Assembly: GCA_910586545.1 (NCBI GenBank)
Contig: CAJUIQ010000008.1
Span: 3,090-67,089, forward strand
Source of the DNA: an uncultured Eubacteriales bacterium
GTDB lineage: Bacteria; Bacillota; Clostridia; Oscillospirales; CAG-272
DNA: 64,000 nucleotides
Direction of reading: 5' to 3'
Both the position numbers and the translations under genes were made by a program. The notes beneath the pieces were generated by a model, which saw only the letters and a program-made list of their open reading frames with translations, was not told the DNA's origin and did no database searches. How positions within the stretch are numbered: the first letter of the stretch is position 1; each line of letters opens with the position of its first letter. Shown here in pieces: positions 44,702-53,882 of the stretch.

Positions 44702-45319
44702 TCATTTTTTATAATATATATGGTCAAACGCATTGGCATACAATGTTCCCATCAGCTTGCAGCTGTTCACCGTGGGATGTACTCCATCCTCCGACCAGTA
44801 TTGTGCGTCCCGCTCCACACATGCAGCAGCAAAAATACCGTCCAGAGGGATAAACGCGTCCGCATACTGCCGCGCCAGCTTGCGGGTAATCAGTATTTTA
44901 GGAAACACATCTTCCCGGAAAAAATCCTTATCCTGTGCCGGCAGCAGAAATTGCTCCATCATCAAAATTTTGGCGTTTGTCTTTCTTTTAATTTCTTCCA
45001 AAATAAACTGATAATTTTCTTCGAACTTTGCGTTTGGAAGCCATTCTTTCGTCTCAGCCCGATGCCAAGTGTCATTGACGCCGATCAAAACAGATACAAA
45101 ATCCGGCTGCAAATCTATACACTGTTCTTTCCAGCAAGCCACCAAATCGCCGGTTTGTCTGCCGCTGAGTCCATAATTTATAAATTCCAGTTCTAAATAC
45201 GGATGTCGGCTTTGAATTTCTCTTGCCGCATAATATGCATATCCGCCGCCTAAATGATGGCAGTCGCTTCGATCCCGTCCTCCGTCTGTTATGGAATCAC
45301 CCTGAAATAAAATTTTCAT
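44702..45319 (-). CDS. SGNH/GDSL family hydrolase
   Basis: 205 residues with the four SGNH blocks: ILFQGDSITDGGRDRS (Ser), YGLSGRQTGDL (Gly), LIGVNDTWHR (Asn) and WSEDGVHPTVNSCKLMG (Asp/His). These esterases act on acyl esters of sugars, lipids or cell-wall polymers; no signal peptide is present, so it acts inside the cell. GGGGAAAAAGG precedes the ATG. It follows trmL by 25 nt. Confidence 0.9.
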   Translation of the reverse strand: MKILFQGDSITDGGRDRSDCHHLGGGYAYYAAREIQSRHPYLELEFINYGLSGRQTGDLVACWKEQCIDLQPDFVSVLIGVNDTWHRAETKEWLPNAKFEENYQFILEEIKRKTNAKILMMEQFLLPAQDKDFFREDVFPKILITRKLARQYADAFIPLDGIFAAACVERDAQYWSEDGVHPTVNSCKLMGTLYANAFDHIYYKK

Positions 45320-45344
45320 ACCTTTTTCCCCTTATATACCAAAT

Positions 45345-45839
45345 TTATTTTTCATCCACCGGAATTGCCCCAACACATTGCAGTCCCTCAAAATTTTTCT
45401 GACGCAGCACTTCGTAAACGCCAATAGCCACAGCGTTAGACAAATTTAAACTGCGCAGTCCCTCCCGCATAGGAAGGCGCACGCAACGTCCGTAATGCTG
45501 CTGCAAAAAGTCTTCCGGCAGTCCCTTTGTCTCTTTTCCAAATAATAGATACACCTCGTCCGGATAGGCAATCTGCGTATAATCTTTTTCTGCCTTTGTA
45601 GAAAAACAGAAAAAATCCGCACCCGGATGCTTTTCAAAAAAATCCGCCAGCCCTTTATAATAATGGATGTCCAAGCTGTGCCAATAGTCCAGTCCCGCGC
45701 GCTTCAGCTTTGCATCGTCAATCCGAAATCCCAGCGGCTCCACCAAATGAAGCGACGCGCCGGTGGCCGCGCAGGTACGGGCAATGTTTCCAGTATTTTG
45801 CGGGATTTCCGGTTCTACTAAAACAATATTGATATGCAT
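45345..45839 (-). CDS. trmL: tRNA (cytidine(34)-2'-O)-methyltransferase TrmL
   Basis: Minimal SPOUT methyltransferase for the wobble base of tRNA-Leu. 164 residues: INIVLVEPEIPQNTGNIART, LHLVEPLGFRIDDAKLKRAGLDYW, LLFGKETKGLP and RSLNLSNAVAIGVYEVLRQ, all diagnostic. I start at the ATG 45839 behind AGGAAA. Its promoter lies 40 nt upstream, which rules out the longer open frame. Confidence 0.94.
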   Translation of the reverse strand: MHINIVLVEPEIPQNTGNIARTCAATGASLHLVEPLGFRIDDAKLKRAGLDYWHSLDIHYYKGLADFFEKHPGADFFCFSTKAEKDYTQIAYPDEVYLLFGKETKGLPEDFLQQHYGRCVRLPMREGLRSLNLSNAVAIGVYEVLRQKNFEGLQCVGAIPVDEK

Positions 45840-45876
45840 TGTATTTTTTCCTGTCTTCATAATTTGCTTTAGAAAA

Positions 45877-45905
45877 ATTATAGCATTCCGCATATCTTTT
45901 GTCCA
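45877..45905 (-). promoter_or_regulatory. SigA promoter of trmL
   Basis: On the minus strand TGGACA, 17 nt, TATAAT. Confidence 0.75.
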
Positions 45906-45956
45906 TAGTCCGCACTGTAAATTTTCATTTTTTTCTTTACATTCAGGCATAGTTGT

Positions 45957-45982
45957 TGTACAATAATTATAATTATTGTACA
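45957..45982. promoter_or_regulatory. 26-bp perfect palindrome in the trmL-secA divergent region
   Basis: Half-site TGTACAATAATTA joined directly to its exact complement. It contains TATAAT on both strands, and TTGTAC (45956), 17 nt, TACATT (45979) would give a secA promoter across it. It may be an operator or a bidirectional start region. Confidence 0.55.
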
Positions 45983-46080
45983 TTTTTAAATTGGTTGACA
46001 GAAATGCGGCGGTTGCTGCAAATTCAGATTTCTGAACCCGCCGGGTCCTGCGCGCCGGTAAAAGAAAGTGTGTTTGAAAC

Positions 46081-48843
46081 ATGGGTCTCATGACAAAAAT
46101 ATTTGGTACTTACAGTGACCATCAAATCAAAAAAATTGTTCCTATTGTAGATAAAATAGAATCTCTCGCACCGAAATATAAAGCAATGTCCGATGAAGAA
46201 ATGCGCGCCACCACCGACCAGCTGCGGGAGGCGCTTCAAAATGGTCAGACGCTGGACGATATTCTTCCAGATGCCTACGCTCTGGTGCGGGAAGCAGCCG
46301 AACGTGTGCTGGGAAAAAGGCCCTTCCGTGTCCAGCTCATGTGCGGTATTCTGCTCCATCAAGGCAGAGTCGCGGAAATGAAAACTGGTGAGGGTAAGAC
46401 CCTTGTAGCAGTACTTCCCTCTTATTTGAACGCCCTGGCGGGCAAAGGGGTACACGTAGTCACCGTCAATGAATACTTAGCAAAAATGGGCCAGGAGGAA
46501 ATGGGGCGTATCCATGAATTTTTGGGACTGACCACCGGCCTGATTATTCACGATCAGACAAAGGAAGAAAAGCAAGCTGCCTATAATTGCGACATTACCT
46601 ACGGCACCAACAACGAATTTGGGTTTGACTACCTGCGGGACAACATGGCTACCTATAAGGAAGGCCAGGCACAGCGGGGACACTTCTTTGCCATCGTAGA
46701 CGAGGTGGACTCCATTCTCATCGATGAAGCTCGTACCCCTCTGATTATATCCGGCCACGGCACAAAAACGGACGACCTGTATAAACGCGCCGAGGCCCTG
46801 GCTCGCACCATGTCCAAATTTGTAATCAAGGAGTTGGACGCCAAGGTAGAAAACGACCAGGTAGAACAGGACTATATCGTAGATGAAAAAGCCCGCTCCT
46901 GTACGCTCACCGCAAACGGTATTAAAAAATCGGAAGCATTTTTCGGGATTGAAAACCTTTCCGATCCAGAGAATGCAGATATCTCCCACCATATCTACCA
47001 GGCCATCCGCGCTCATGGTATTATGAAGCGGGATACAGACTACGTTATCAACAATAATGAAGTCATGATTGTTGACAGCTTTACCGGACGTATCATGCCG
47101 GGACGCCGATACTCCGACGGGCTGCACCAGGCTATCGAAGCGAAAGAAGGGGTAGAGATCCAGCGGGAAAACCGTACCATTGCCACCATCACCTTCCAGA
47201 ATTATTTTAGAATGTACAACAAGCTGTCCGGTATGACCGGTACCGCCCTGTCTGAGGAAAACGAGTTCCGGGAAATTTACAATCTGGACGTAGTAGAAGT
47301 TCCCACCAACAAACCGATGATCCGGGTTGACCACAGCGACGTGGTGTATACTACTGTGGCAGGTAAGGACAAGGCCGTAATCCGCCAAATTATTCAGTGC
47401 CATGAAAAAGGCCAGCCTGTTCTGGTAGGTACCGTTTCTGTAGAAAAATCGGAAATGCTCTCCAAAAAGCTGAAATCTGCCGGAATCCCCCACAACGTGC
47501 TGAACGCAAAATATCATGAAAAAGAAGCGGAAATTGTAGCGCAGGCAGGTAAGCTTGGGGCAGTTACAATTTCTACCAACATGGCAGGTCGTGGTACGGA
47601 TATTATGCTGGGGGGCAACGCGGAATTTCTTGCCAAGCAGCAAATGCGCAAGGAAGGCTATGAAGAAGAGATTATTATGCTGGCCACCGGCTCTTCTCAG
47701 TCTGTATCGGATGAGGTGATAGAAGCAAGAGAGCATTACCGTGCACTCTATGATAAATATAAGGAAGAAATTCGGCCGGAGGCTGAAAAAGTCATCGAAG
47801 CCGGCGGATTGTTTGTCATCGGTACGGAACGGCATGACGCACGTCGTATTGATAACCAGCTCCGTGGTCGAAGCGGACGGCAAGGGGACCCGGGTGAATC
47901 CCGCTTCTATTTGTCGCTGGAAGACGACCTGATGCGTCTGTTTGGCAGTGATCGTATTCTCGGGATGGTTTCTCGTCTGGGAATTACCGAAGACGATCCT
48001 ATTGACGCCCGGATCCTCTCCAACTCTATTGAAAGCGCGCAAAAGCGGCTGGAAGACCAAAACTTTGACCGCAGAAAGAACGTGCTGTCTTATGACGACG
48101 TAATGAATCAGCAGCGTAAGGTTATTTATCAGCAGCGGCAGGAAGTTCTGGAAGGCGGTTCCATGCGTGATAAAATGCTTGCAATGATCCAATCTACCAT
48201 TTCCGATTCCATCTCCCAATTCCTGCATGAAGACGATATGGCGCTCTGGGATATCGCTTCCCTCAAGAATAAATATATGGGGCTTCTCTGCCAGGACAGC
48301 GACTTTAGTGAACTTACCGGGAATGTCAAACAAGCCCGGGACGAAATTCGTTCTCAGCTGATGGACAGAGCCATGAAACTCTATGAAGAAAAGGAGCAGA
48401 ATCTCTTTGGTGAAGAAACCTTCCGGGAAGTGGAACGTGTGGTACTGTTGCGGAACGTAGATTCCAAGTGGATGGATCATCTGGAAGCGATGGATTCTCT
48501 GATGGACTCCATTGGACTGCAGGCCTATGCACAGCGTAACCCGATTAGCGAATACCGAATTGCTGGCGCCGATCTCTTTGATGAGATGGTCACTATGATC
48601 CGGGACGACACCGTTCGTATGCTGCTCTCCGTTATGCCCCGTCCTCAGACAATGAAGCGGGAACAGATCATTCAACCAGTCTCCGCCGGATTTGTCGGAG
48701 CTGGGGACGGAACACTAAAGAAAAAGCCTGTGGTAAAAAAAGCTGCTGAAAAAGTAGGTCGTAACGATCCCTGTCCTTGCGGCAGCGGCAAGAAGTATAA
48801 AAAATGCTGCGGAGCAGGTACAATTAAAGATGAAAACGCATAA
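46081..48843 (+). CDS. secA: Preprotein translocase ATPase SecA
   Basis: Motor of the Sec protein export pathway. 920 residues: MGLMTKIFGTYSD opening, Walker A MKTGEGKTLVAVLPSYLNAL, VDEVDSILIDEARTPLIISG, preprotein-binding domain, TNMAGRGTDIMLGGNAEFL, RRIDNQLRGRSGRQGDPG, helical scaffold and wing domains, and the C-terminal zinc motif DPCPCGSGKKYKKCCG that binds SecB-like partners and lipid. Length is normal for one with the linker. The prfB gene often found after secA is missing; a membrane protein gene overlaps the end instead. Shine-Dalgarno is weak (GAAAG, 13 nt). Confidence 0.97.
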   Translation: MGLMTKIFGTYSDHQIKKIVPIVDKIESLAPKYKAMSDEEMRATTDQLREALQNGQTLDDILPDAYALVREAAERVLGKRPFRVQLMCGILLHQGRVAEMKTGEGKTLVAVLPSYLNALAGKGVHVVTVNEYLAKMGQEEMGRIHEFLGLTTGLIIHDQTKEEKQAAYNCDITYGTNNEFGFDYLRDNMATYKEGQAQRGHFFAIVDEVDSILIDEARTPLIISGHGTKTDDLYKRAEALARTMSKFVIKELDAKVENDQVEQDYIVDEKARSCTLTANGIKKSEAFFGIENLSDPENADISHHIYQAIRAHGIMKRDTDYVINNNEVMIVDSFTGRIMPGRRYSDGLHQAIEAKEGVEIQRENRTIATITFQNYFRMYNKLSGMTGTALSEENEFREIYNLDVVEVPTNKPMIRVDHSDVVYTTVAGKDKAVIRQIIQCHEKGQPVLVGTVSVEKSEMLSKKLKSAGIPHNVLNAKYHEKEAEIVAQAGKLGAVTISTNMAGRGTDIMLGGNAEFLAKQQMRKEGYEEEIIMLATGSSQSVSDEVIEAREHYRALYDKYKEEIRPEAEKVIEAGGLFVIGTERHDARRIDNQLRGRSGRQGDPGESRFYLSLEDDLMRLFGSDRILGMVSRLGITEDDPIDARILSNSIESAQKRLEDQNFDRRKNVLSYDDVMNQQRKVIYQQRQEVLEGGSMRDKMLAMIQSTISDSISQFLHEDDMALWDIASLKNKYMGLLCQDSDFSELTGNVKQARDEIRSQLMDRAMKLYEEKEQNLFGEETFREVERVVLLRNVDSKWMDHLEAMDSLMDSIGLQAYAQRNPISEYRIAGADLFDEMVTMIRDDTVRMLLSVMPRPQTMKREQIIQPVSAGFVGAGDGTLKKKPVVKKAAEKVGRNDPCPCGSGKKYKKCCGAGTIKDENA

Positions 48844-50233
48844 ATCAAAAAAAGAGGCCCTCGGCCTTTCGTGGATTGGCACAGGCATGATCTTTCTGTG
48901 CAACCCGATGATCAACATTGTTGATATCCTGCCAGATTTTATCGGTCTGCTCATGATCATGCACGGTCTGTCTAAAGCTGCGGAGGTCACCGATCATCTG
49001 GGAGACGCCCGGGACTACTTTGCAAAGCTGGCGATTTTAAGCGCGGCCCAATTTGGCATTGTTTTCACCTTGCCTTTCAATACGGATTCCTACACCATGC
49101 TGATGGCCTTTTCCTGCGCGGTTGTAAGTGCAATTTTGTTTGTTCCCGCTATGTCTCATCTGTTTGCCGGATTTTCCTATATCGCTCTGCGTACCGGCGC
49201 CGAGTCCCCCGGTGCGGTTCCCTCCAGAGGCGCCCTGCGAGGAAAGACGCAAAAATACTCCAGCGTAAGGGCACTGCAAATTCTCACATATGTAGCGTTT
49301 TTTATCCGCGCCGCCGGATCTGTTTTACCGCTTATCCCAAGCATTTTTGTTAGCGATTATGTGGGAGTGCCAGGGGTAAACTGGGCGCAGTATATTGGTG
49401 TTATATATATCTTTTCCTGGATCGTTGGGCTTGCGATGAGCATTCCTTGGCTGCTGCGTTTTCGGCGGTATATGAAAGGGATCTGCGCCGACACCGTGCT
49501 GACCGGCGCCCTTTGGCAGAAGTATACCGATGAGGTTTTGCCGGATAAAGGCTATCTTACCGCAAAAAAAATGCGGATTGTGCTGATTTTGGCAACCATT
49601 GCATGCGGACTTTGTTTCTCCATGTACGTGGATTATGTGAATATCATTCCGAATATATTTGCGGCGGCATTTCTTATTTCCGTCTTTGTCTATCTAAAAA
49701 AGGACTGCAAAAAGCAGGCAGTGTGGGGAATCGTTCTTTGTATACTCCTTAGTGTATGCTCCATCCTCACAGAAATTTGGCTCGTGGACTATACAGGCGG
49801 CATCAACCATTATACACCCGCGTCCTTTGCTATGGGAGTCAAGCTCGCTATGACTCTGTATCCCAAAATTATGGTCTCTTCCGGGATAGAAGCAATCTTA
49901 GGGATGGCTGCGTTTGCTTTGTGCCTGTATATCCTGCGGCGCGTAATTCTATCCCATATCTCTGCGTTTGCTGGCCGTTTTTATAGAACAGAGGAACAGG
50001 CCGCTTCTGAAATCTCCCGTCTGGAAAACGGCGTACAAAAACGCATACTGTTTACTACTGTTACCGGCGCTGTTGCTCTGCTGCTGGGCGGGGCATATTC
50101 CAGCATTGCCCCTTGGGCGTCAGGTATTTGGATTTTAAACGGACTTGCAGTGGGGCTATTCACTTATGGAATGTACAAAGTATATGTCTATATAAACGAA
50201 AATCTGTATTTGCGCATTCTGCGCAATCATTAA
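48830..50233 (+). CDS. Polytopic membrane protein of unknown function
   Basis: 467 residues with about 11 hydrophobic segments. I do not recognise the family. Visible marks: GLSWIGTGMIFLCNPMINIVDILPDF at the start, a basic cytoplasmic loop with RGALRGKTQKYSS (about 130-145), MRIVLILATIACGLCFSMYVDY in the middle, and a closing INENLYLRILRNH. No enzymatic motif or nucleotide site. It begins 14 nt inside secA with GGAGCAGG upstream, so its level is tied to secA; a role at the translocon is possible but unproven. Confidence 0.75.
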   Translation: MKTHKSKKEALGLSWIGTGMIFLCNPMINIVDILPDFIGLLMIMHGLSKAAEVTDHLGDARDYFAKLAILSAAQFGIVFTLPFNTDSYTMLMAFSCAVVSAILFVPAMSHLFAGFSYIALRTGAESPGAVPSRGALRGKTQKYSSVRALQILTYVAFFIRAAGSVLPLIPSIFVSDYVGVPGVNWAQYIGVIYIFSWIVGLAMSIPWLLRFRRYMKGICADTVLTGALWQKYTDEVLPDKGYLTAKKMRIVLILATIACGLCFSMYVDYVNIIPNIFAAAFLISVFVYLKKDCKKQAVWGIVLCILLSVCSILTEIWLVDYTGGINHYTPASFAMGVKLAMTLYPKIMVSSGIEAILGMAAFALCLYILRRVILSHISAFAGRFYRTEEQAASEISRLENGVQKRILFTTVTGAVALLLGGAYSSIAPWASGIWILNGLAVGLFTYGMYKVYVYINENLYLRILRNH

Positions 50234-50275
50234 AAATAAAAAGCTATCGGATATCCGATAGCTTTTTATTTTTAA
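50230..50275. terminator. 46-bp perfect palindrome, bidirectional terminator
   Basis: Perfect inverted halves centred at 50252/50253, core AGCTATCGGAT / ATCCGATAGCT with A- and T-rich flanks. It contains the stop codon of the plus-strand gene and lies 10 nt from the cysK stop. Confidence 0.9.
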
Positions 50276-50285
50276 AAGATATTCT

Positions 50286-51221
50286 TTATTCTTCTCCAAA
50301 TAACTCTCCGGACAGGTATCGTTCTCCTGTATCCGGCAGCAGTACTACAATCGTTTTGTCCGCATATTCGCTGCGCCGTCCAAGTTCCATCGCCGCCCAA
50401 AGAGCCGCGCCGGAGGAAATCCCTACAAGCACCCCTTCTTCACTGCCAATCGCCCTGGCTGCCGTAAAAGCATCTTCCCAGGATACAGGAAGTATTTTAT
50501 CATACACAGTTGTATTTAGCACCGCCGGCACAAATCCCGCACCGATTCCCTGAAGCTTGTGCGGTCCTGGCGTACCGCCTGACAACACAGGCGAGGCGTC
50601 CGGCTCTACAGCAACCACCTCAACACTGGGCTTTTGTTCTTTCAAATATTCACCCACACCGGTGATCGTACCGCCGGTGCCCACGCCGGCAACAAACACA
50701 TCCACCGCACCGTCTGTGTCCTCCCAAATCTCCGGACCGGTAGTATTTCTGTGGGCCGCCGCGTTTGCAGGATTGTCAAACTGCCCGGGAATAAAGCTGT
50801 CGGGATACTGCTCTGCCAGTTCCTGCGCCTTTGCAATGGCCCCCTTCATCCCAAGCTTTCCATCCGTCAGTACAAGCTGCGCGCCATATGCCTGGATGAG
50901 CCTGCGCCGTTCCAGCGACATCGTGTCCGGCATAACGATGATCGCGCGATACCCTCTTGCCGCGGCAACCGCGGCAAGACCGATACCAGTGTTTCCAGAG
51001 GTAGGCTCGATAATCACCGTGTCAGATCCAATCACGCCTCGCTTTTCTCCATCTTCCAGCATGGCCAGCGCCACCCGGTCTTTTACGCTTCCACCGGGAT
51101 TAAAATATTCCAATTTTGCAAGCAAATTCGCCTGCAAACCATGCCGCTGCGCCAGCCTTCCAAGCCGCAGTAGAGGGGTTCTTCCAATCAACTGCGCAGC
51201 AGATTCATAAATTTTTGCCAT
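50286..51221 (-). CDS. cysK: Cysteine synthase A
   Basis: PLP enzyme that makes cysteine from O-acetylserine and sulfide. 311 residues: IGRTPLLRL, EYFNPGGSVKDRVAL with the PLP Lys, IEPTSGNTGIGLAAVAA, FDNPANAAAHRNTTGPEIW, FVAGVGTGGTITG, VEPDASPVLSGG and ISSGAALWAA. The ATG at 51221 (MAKIYES) is chosen because GAGAAAGG touches the ATG at 51233. It follows metQ by 64 nt on the same strand, so it may belong to the metNIQ unit, tying cysteine synthesis to the uptake system. Confidence 0.95.
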   Translation of the reverse strand: MAKIYESAAQLIGRTPLLRLGRLAQRHGLQANLLAKLEYFNPGGSVKDRVALAMLEDGEKRGVIGSDTVIIEPTSGNTGIGLAAVAAARGYRAIIVMPDTMSLERRRLIQAYGAQLVLTDGKLGMKGAIAKAQELAEQYPDSFIPGQFDNPANAAAHRNTTGPEIWEDTDGAVDVFVAGVGTGGTITGVGEYLKEQKPSVEVVAVEPDASPVLSGGTPGPHKLQGIGAGFVPAVLNTTVYDKILPVSWEDAFTAARAIGSEEGVLVGISSGAALWAAMELGRRSEYADKTIVVLLPDTGERYLSGELFGEE

Positions 51222-51285
51222 TTTTGTTACCATACCTTTCTCTGCAATCGGCGGGCAGCTTCCCTTTGCATAGGATTCGTTCCTA

Positions 51286-52104
51286 TTAAAACTGCGGTAC
51301 TACTGCGCCTTCATATTCTTCTTCAATAAATGCCCGCACTTCTTCACTGCAGATAGCCTTTACCAATGCCTGAATTTTTTCCTTATTCTCATTTCCTTCC
51401 TTTACCACCACCGCGTTGGTATACGTCTTTCCCGCGTCGGAATCCGCTGCTTCCGCAGCCAGCGCATCTGCAATTTTCAGCCCGCCGCCGATTGCATAGT
51501 TGCCATTGATTACCGCGATATCCACATCCTCCAGAGACCGCACAAGCTGTGCCGCTTCAATCTCTTGGAACTTCAACCCCTTTTTGTTTTCTGTAATATC
51601 CAGAACGGTTGCAGTCAGCCCCGCATCTTCCCGCAGGGTAATCAGTCCCTGTGCCTCCAGCAAAAGCAGTGCGCGCGCTTCGTTGGTCGTGTCGTTGGGA
51701 ACAGATACCACCGCACCGTCGGGCAGCGCATCCAAGGAATCGCACTTGCCGGCATATATGCCCAGCGGTTCATAATGTACATTGGCAACAGAAACCAAAT
51801 GCGTTCCGTTTTCCGTGTTAAAATCATCCAAATATTTTAAATGCTGAAAATAGTTTGCGTCCAACTCTTCGCTTTCCGTAGCGGTGTTAGGCAGCACGTA
51901 ATCGTTAAATTCCTTGATTTCCAGTGTGTAGCCGTCTTTTTCCAAAACTTCTTTTACCACCTGCAAAATTTCTGCATGGGGTGTGGGGGACGCGCCAATT
52001 TTAATGGTCTTATCATCTGTTTGTGATCTACCGCAAGCCGCAAGACCGAAAACACTGACAGCTGTAAGAGACAGCGCTGCAAAGAGAGAAATAAACTTTT
52101 TCAT
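51286..52104 (-). CDS. metQ: Methionine-binding lipoprotein MetQ
   Basis: NlpA family solute-binding lipoprotein of the MetNIQ importer. 272 residues: signal peptide with lipobox and Cys24 (GLAACGRS), then KIGASPTPHAEILQVVKEVL, LPNTATESEELDANYFQHLKYLDDF, HYEPLGIYAGK, VPNDTTNEARALLLLEAQGLI and IAVINGNYAIGGG. Ligand could be D/L-methionine or another sulfur amino acid. The third gene of metN-metI-metQ. Confidence 0.95.
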   Translation of the reverse strand: MKKFISLFAALSLTAVSVFGLAACGRSQTDDKTIKIGASPTPHAEILQVVKEVLEKDGYTLEIKEFNDYVLPNTATESEELDANYFQHLKYLDDFNTENGTHLVSVANVHYEPLGIYAGKCDSLDALPDGAVVSVPNDTTNEARALLLLEAQGLITLREDAGLTATVLDITENKKGLKFQEIEAAQLVRSLEDVDIAVINGNYAIGGGLKIADALAAEAADSDAGKTYTNAVVVKEGNENKEKIQALVKAICSEEVRAFIEEEYEGAVVPQF

Positions 52105-52127
52105 AATATGATATTTCCTTTCTAATT

Positions 52128-52793
52128 TTACCTTTTTATACGTTTATCTGTTTTGAAAGCGACACGCATGCCCACTTCCTGAAAAATCTGTACAATCACC
52201 ACAAGGATCAATACCGTAATCAGCATCACCTCATCCTCGTAGCGATAATACCCATAGTTGATAGCGATGGCGCCAAGACCACCGCCGCCGGTAAAGCCCG
52301 CCATTGCCGAATACCCTAAAATGGTTGTGACAGCGATAGCACTGCCCACAATTAAAGATGGTTTTGCCTCGGGAAGCAACACTTTCCAGATAATCTGCAA
52401 TGGGGAAGAACCCATTGATTCCGCCGCCTCAATCACACCCGCATTTACCTCTTTCAGGGAGGACTCCACCATTCGAGCCACAAAGGGCGCCGCCGCCACT
52501 ACAAGCGGTACAATCGTAGCTGTTGATCCAATGGTCGTTCCTACAACCGCTCTTGTAAACGGAAGAATCGCAACCAGGAGCACAATGAAGGGAACGGAGC
52601 GCAACAGATTCACAATAGCGCCCAAAATTTTGTTAATCGGCTTATTTCTGCAAATGCCGTTTTCATCTGTTATATGTAAAATAATTCCCACGGGAATTCC
52701 AATGATATATGCGATTCCTGTAGAAACTATAACCATGTACAGCGTCTCAAGAATCCCTGTTAGCAAGGTTTGCAGCATTCCACTGTTTAACAT
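52128..52793 (-). CDS. metI: Methionine ABC transporter permease MetI
   Basis: 221 residues, five TM helices, with the permease loop FVARMVESSLKEVNAGVIEAAESMG that docks to MetN (EAA motif). LRSVPFIVLLVAILPFTRAVVG and GYSAMAGFTGGGGLGAIAINYGY are typical of MetI. It overlaps metN by 7 nt, so translation is coupled. Confidence 0.95.
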   Translation of the reverse strand: MLNSGMLQTLLTGILETLYMVIVSTGIAYIIGIPVGIILHITDENGICRNKPINKILGAIVNLLRSVPFIVLLVAILPFTRAVVGTTIGSTATIVPLVVAAAPFVARMVESSLKEVNAGVIEAAESMGSSPLQIIWKVLLPEAKPSLIVGSAIAVTTILGYSAMAGFTGGGGLGAIAINYGYYRYEDEVMLITVLILVVIVQIFQEVGMRVAFKTDKRIKR

Positions 52794-53788
52794 TTATCCG
52801 CATCCTCCTCACTGTATTGTATTTTCTGTTCTGTCAAATATGCCTGCACTCGGGCGCTGGCCGCGCTATCGTTTGGCAATTGCAGAATCATTTGTCCAAA
52901 CACCTTCCCGCCAATGCTTTGGGTGTTTGCTCGCAGAATATTCACCGGAGTTCTGCATTCCAAAATCAAATTAGACAGCACCGGAGAGAAAGCAGATTGT
53001 CCGTCAAATACGAGCCGCAGCAACGGACCATCATCCACCTTCTGCACCGCTTCGTTTTTTGGAAGAATCAAGTCCCGCGCCACTGTCGATTTTGGCGCTA
53101 GAAATACGTCCCGAACGAAGCCGCGTTCTATAATTTGTCCTGCCTCCATAACAGCTACTTTGTTGCAAATTTGTTCTACTACCTTCATTTCGTGGGTGAT
53201 TACTACAATGGTAACCCCAAGCTTTTGATTTATATCACGAAGCAATGTCAAAATAGAACGGGTTGTATTGGGATCCAGCGCACTGGTAGCCTCATCGCAC
53301 AGCAACACCTGCGGATCGGTTGCCAACGCCCGGGCTATTGCTACCCTCTGCTGCTGTCCGCCGGACAACTGAGAAGGGTAAGCATCTTCACGATCTGCTA
53401 GCCCTACCAACTCCAAAAGCTGCCGAGCCTTTTCTATTGCCTGTTCCCGCGGGACTTTACTGATCTCCAAGGGATAACAGATATTTTTCAATGTAGTCCG
53501 CTGAGACAACAAATTGAACGACTGAAAAATCATAGACATAGATTTGCGAGCATTCCGAAGCGCCCTGCGATCTAAACCAGCCAAGTCTACCCCGTCAAAG
53601 AACACCTGCCCGGCAGTGGGCCGTTCCAAAAAGTTGATGCATCGCACCAGAGTAGATTTTCCCGCACCGGAAAGACCGATAATCCCGTATATGTCTCCCT
53701 TTTCAATGGTCAAAGACACGTCCCGCACCGCCTCAACAGAACTGCCGGCAGTTTGGAAAGTTTTGCTCACGTTTTTGAGTTCAATCAT
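52787..53788 (-). CDS. metN: Methionine ABC transporter ATP-binding protein MetN
   Basis: 333 residues: Walker A GLSGAGKSTLVRCINFLERP, Q-loop MIFQSFNLLSQRT, signature LSGGQQQRVAIARALAT, Walker B LLCDEATSALDP, H-loop VITHEMKVVEQIC. The C-terminal 75 residues (PLLRLVFDGQSAFSPVLSN...) form a NIL domain, which in MetN binds methionine and inhibits transport from the inside. First gene of the operon. GGAGGGATATTGA lies before the ATG, after the attenuator described at 53818. Confidence 0.96.
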   Translation of the reverse strand: MIELKNVSKTFQTAGSSVEAVRDVSLTIEKGDIYGIIGLSGAGKSTLVRCINFLERPTAGQVFFDGVDLAGLDRRALRNARKSMSMIFQSFNLLSQRTTLKNICYPLEISKVPREQAIEKARQLLELVGLADREDAYPSQLSGGQQQRVAIARALATDPQVLLCDEATSALDPNTTRSILTLLRDINQKLGVTIVVITHEMKVVEQICNKVAVMEAGQIIERGFVRDVFLAPKSTVARDLILPKNEAVQKVDDGPLLRLVFDGQSAFSPVLSNLILECRTPVNILRANTQSIGGKVFGQMILQLPNDSAASARVQAYLTEQKIQYSEEDADKC

Positions 53789-53817
53789 TCAATATCCCTC
53801 CCTACATGGAAAAATAT

Positions 53818-53854
53818 AAAAAAAGTCCGGGCGTTTTTAGAAACTCCCGGACAC
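53818..53854 (-). terminator. Intrinsic terminator upstream of metN (attenuator)
   Basis: On the minus strand GTGTCCGGGAG (53854-53844), UUUCU-type loop, AAAACGCCCGGAC (53837-53825), then seven T. It stands between the leader peptide gene and metN, so it must be bypassed for metN to be made. Both arms have exact complementary partners further upstream. Confidence 0.85.
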
Positions 53855-53882
53855 TTTTGTGCAAATATTCTTCTGCCGTCTG

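Noticed and set aside
46477..48675. 732-codon open frame antisense to secA on the minus strand
   Set aside because: It mirrors secA codon by codon, has no promoter or ribosome site and encodes no recognisable protein; long antisense frames are common opposite strongly biased genes.
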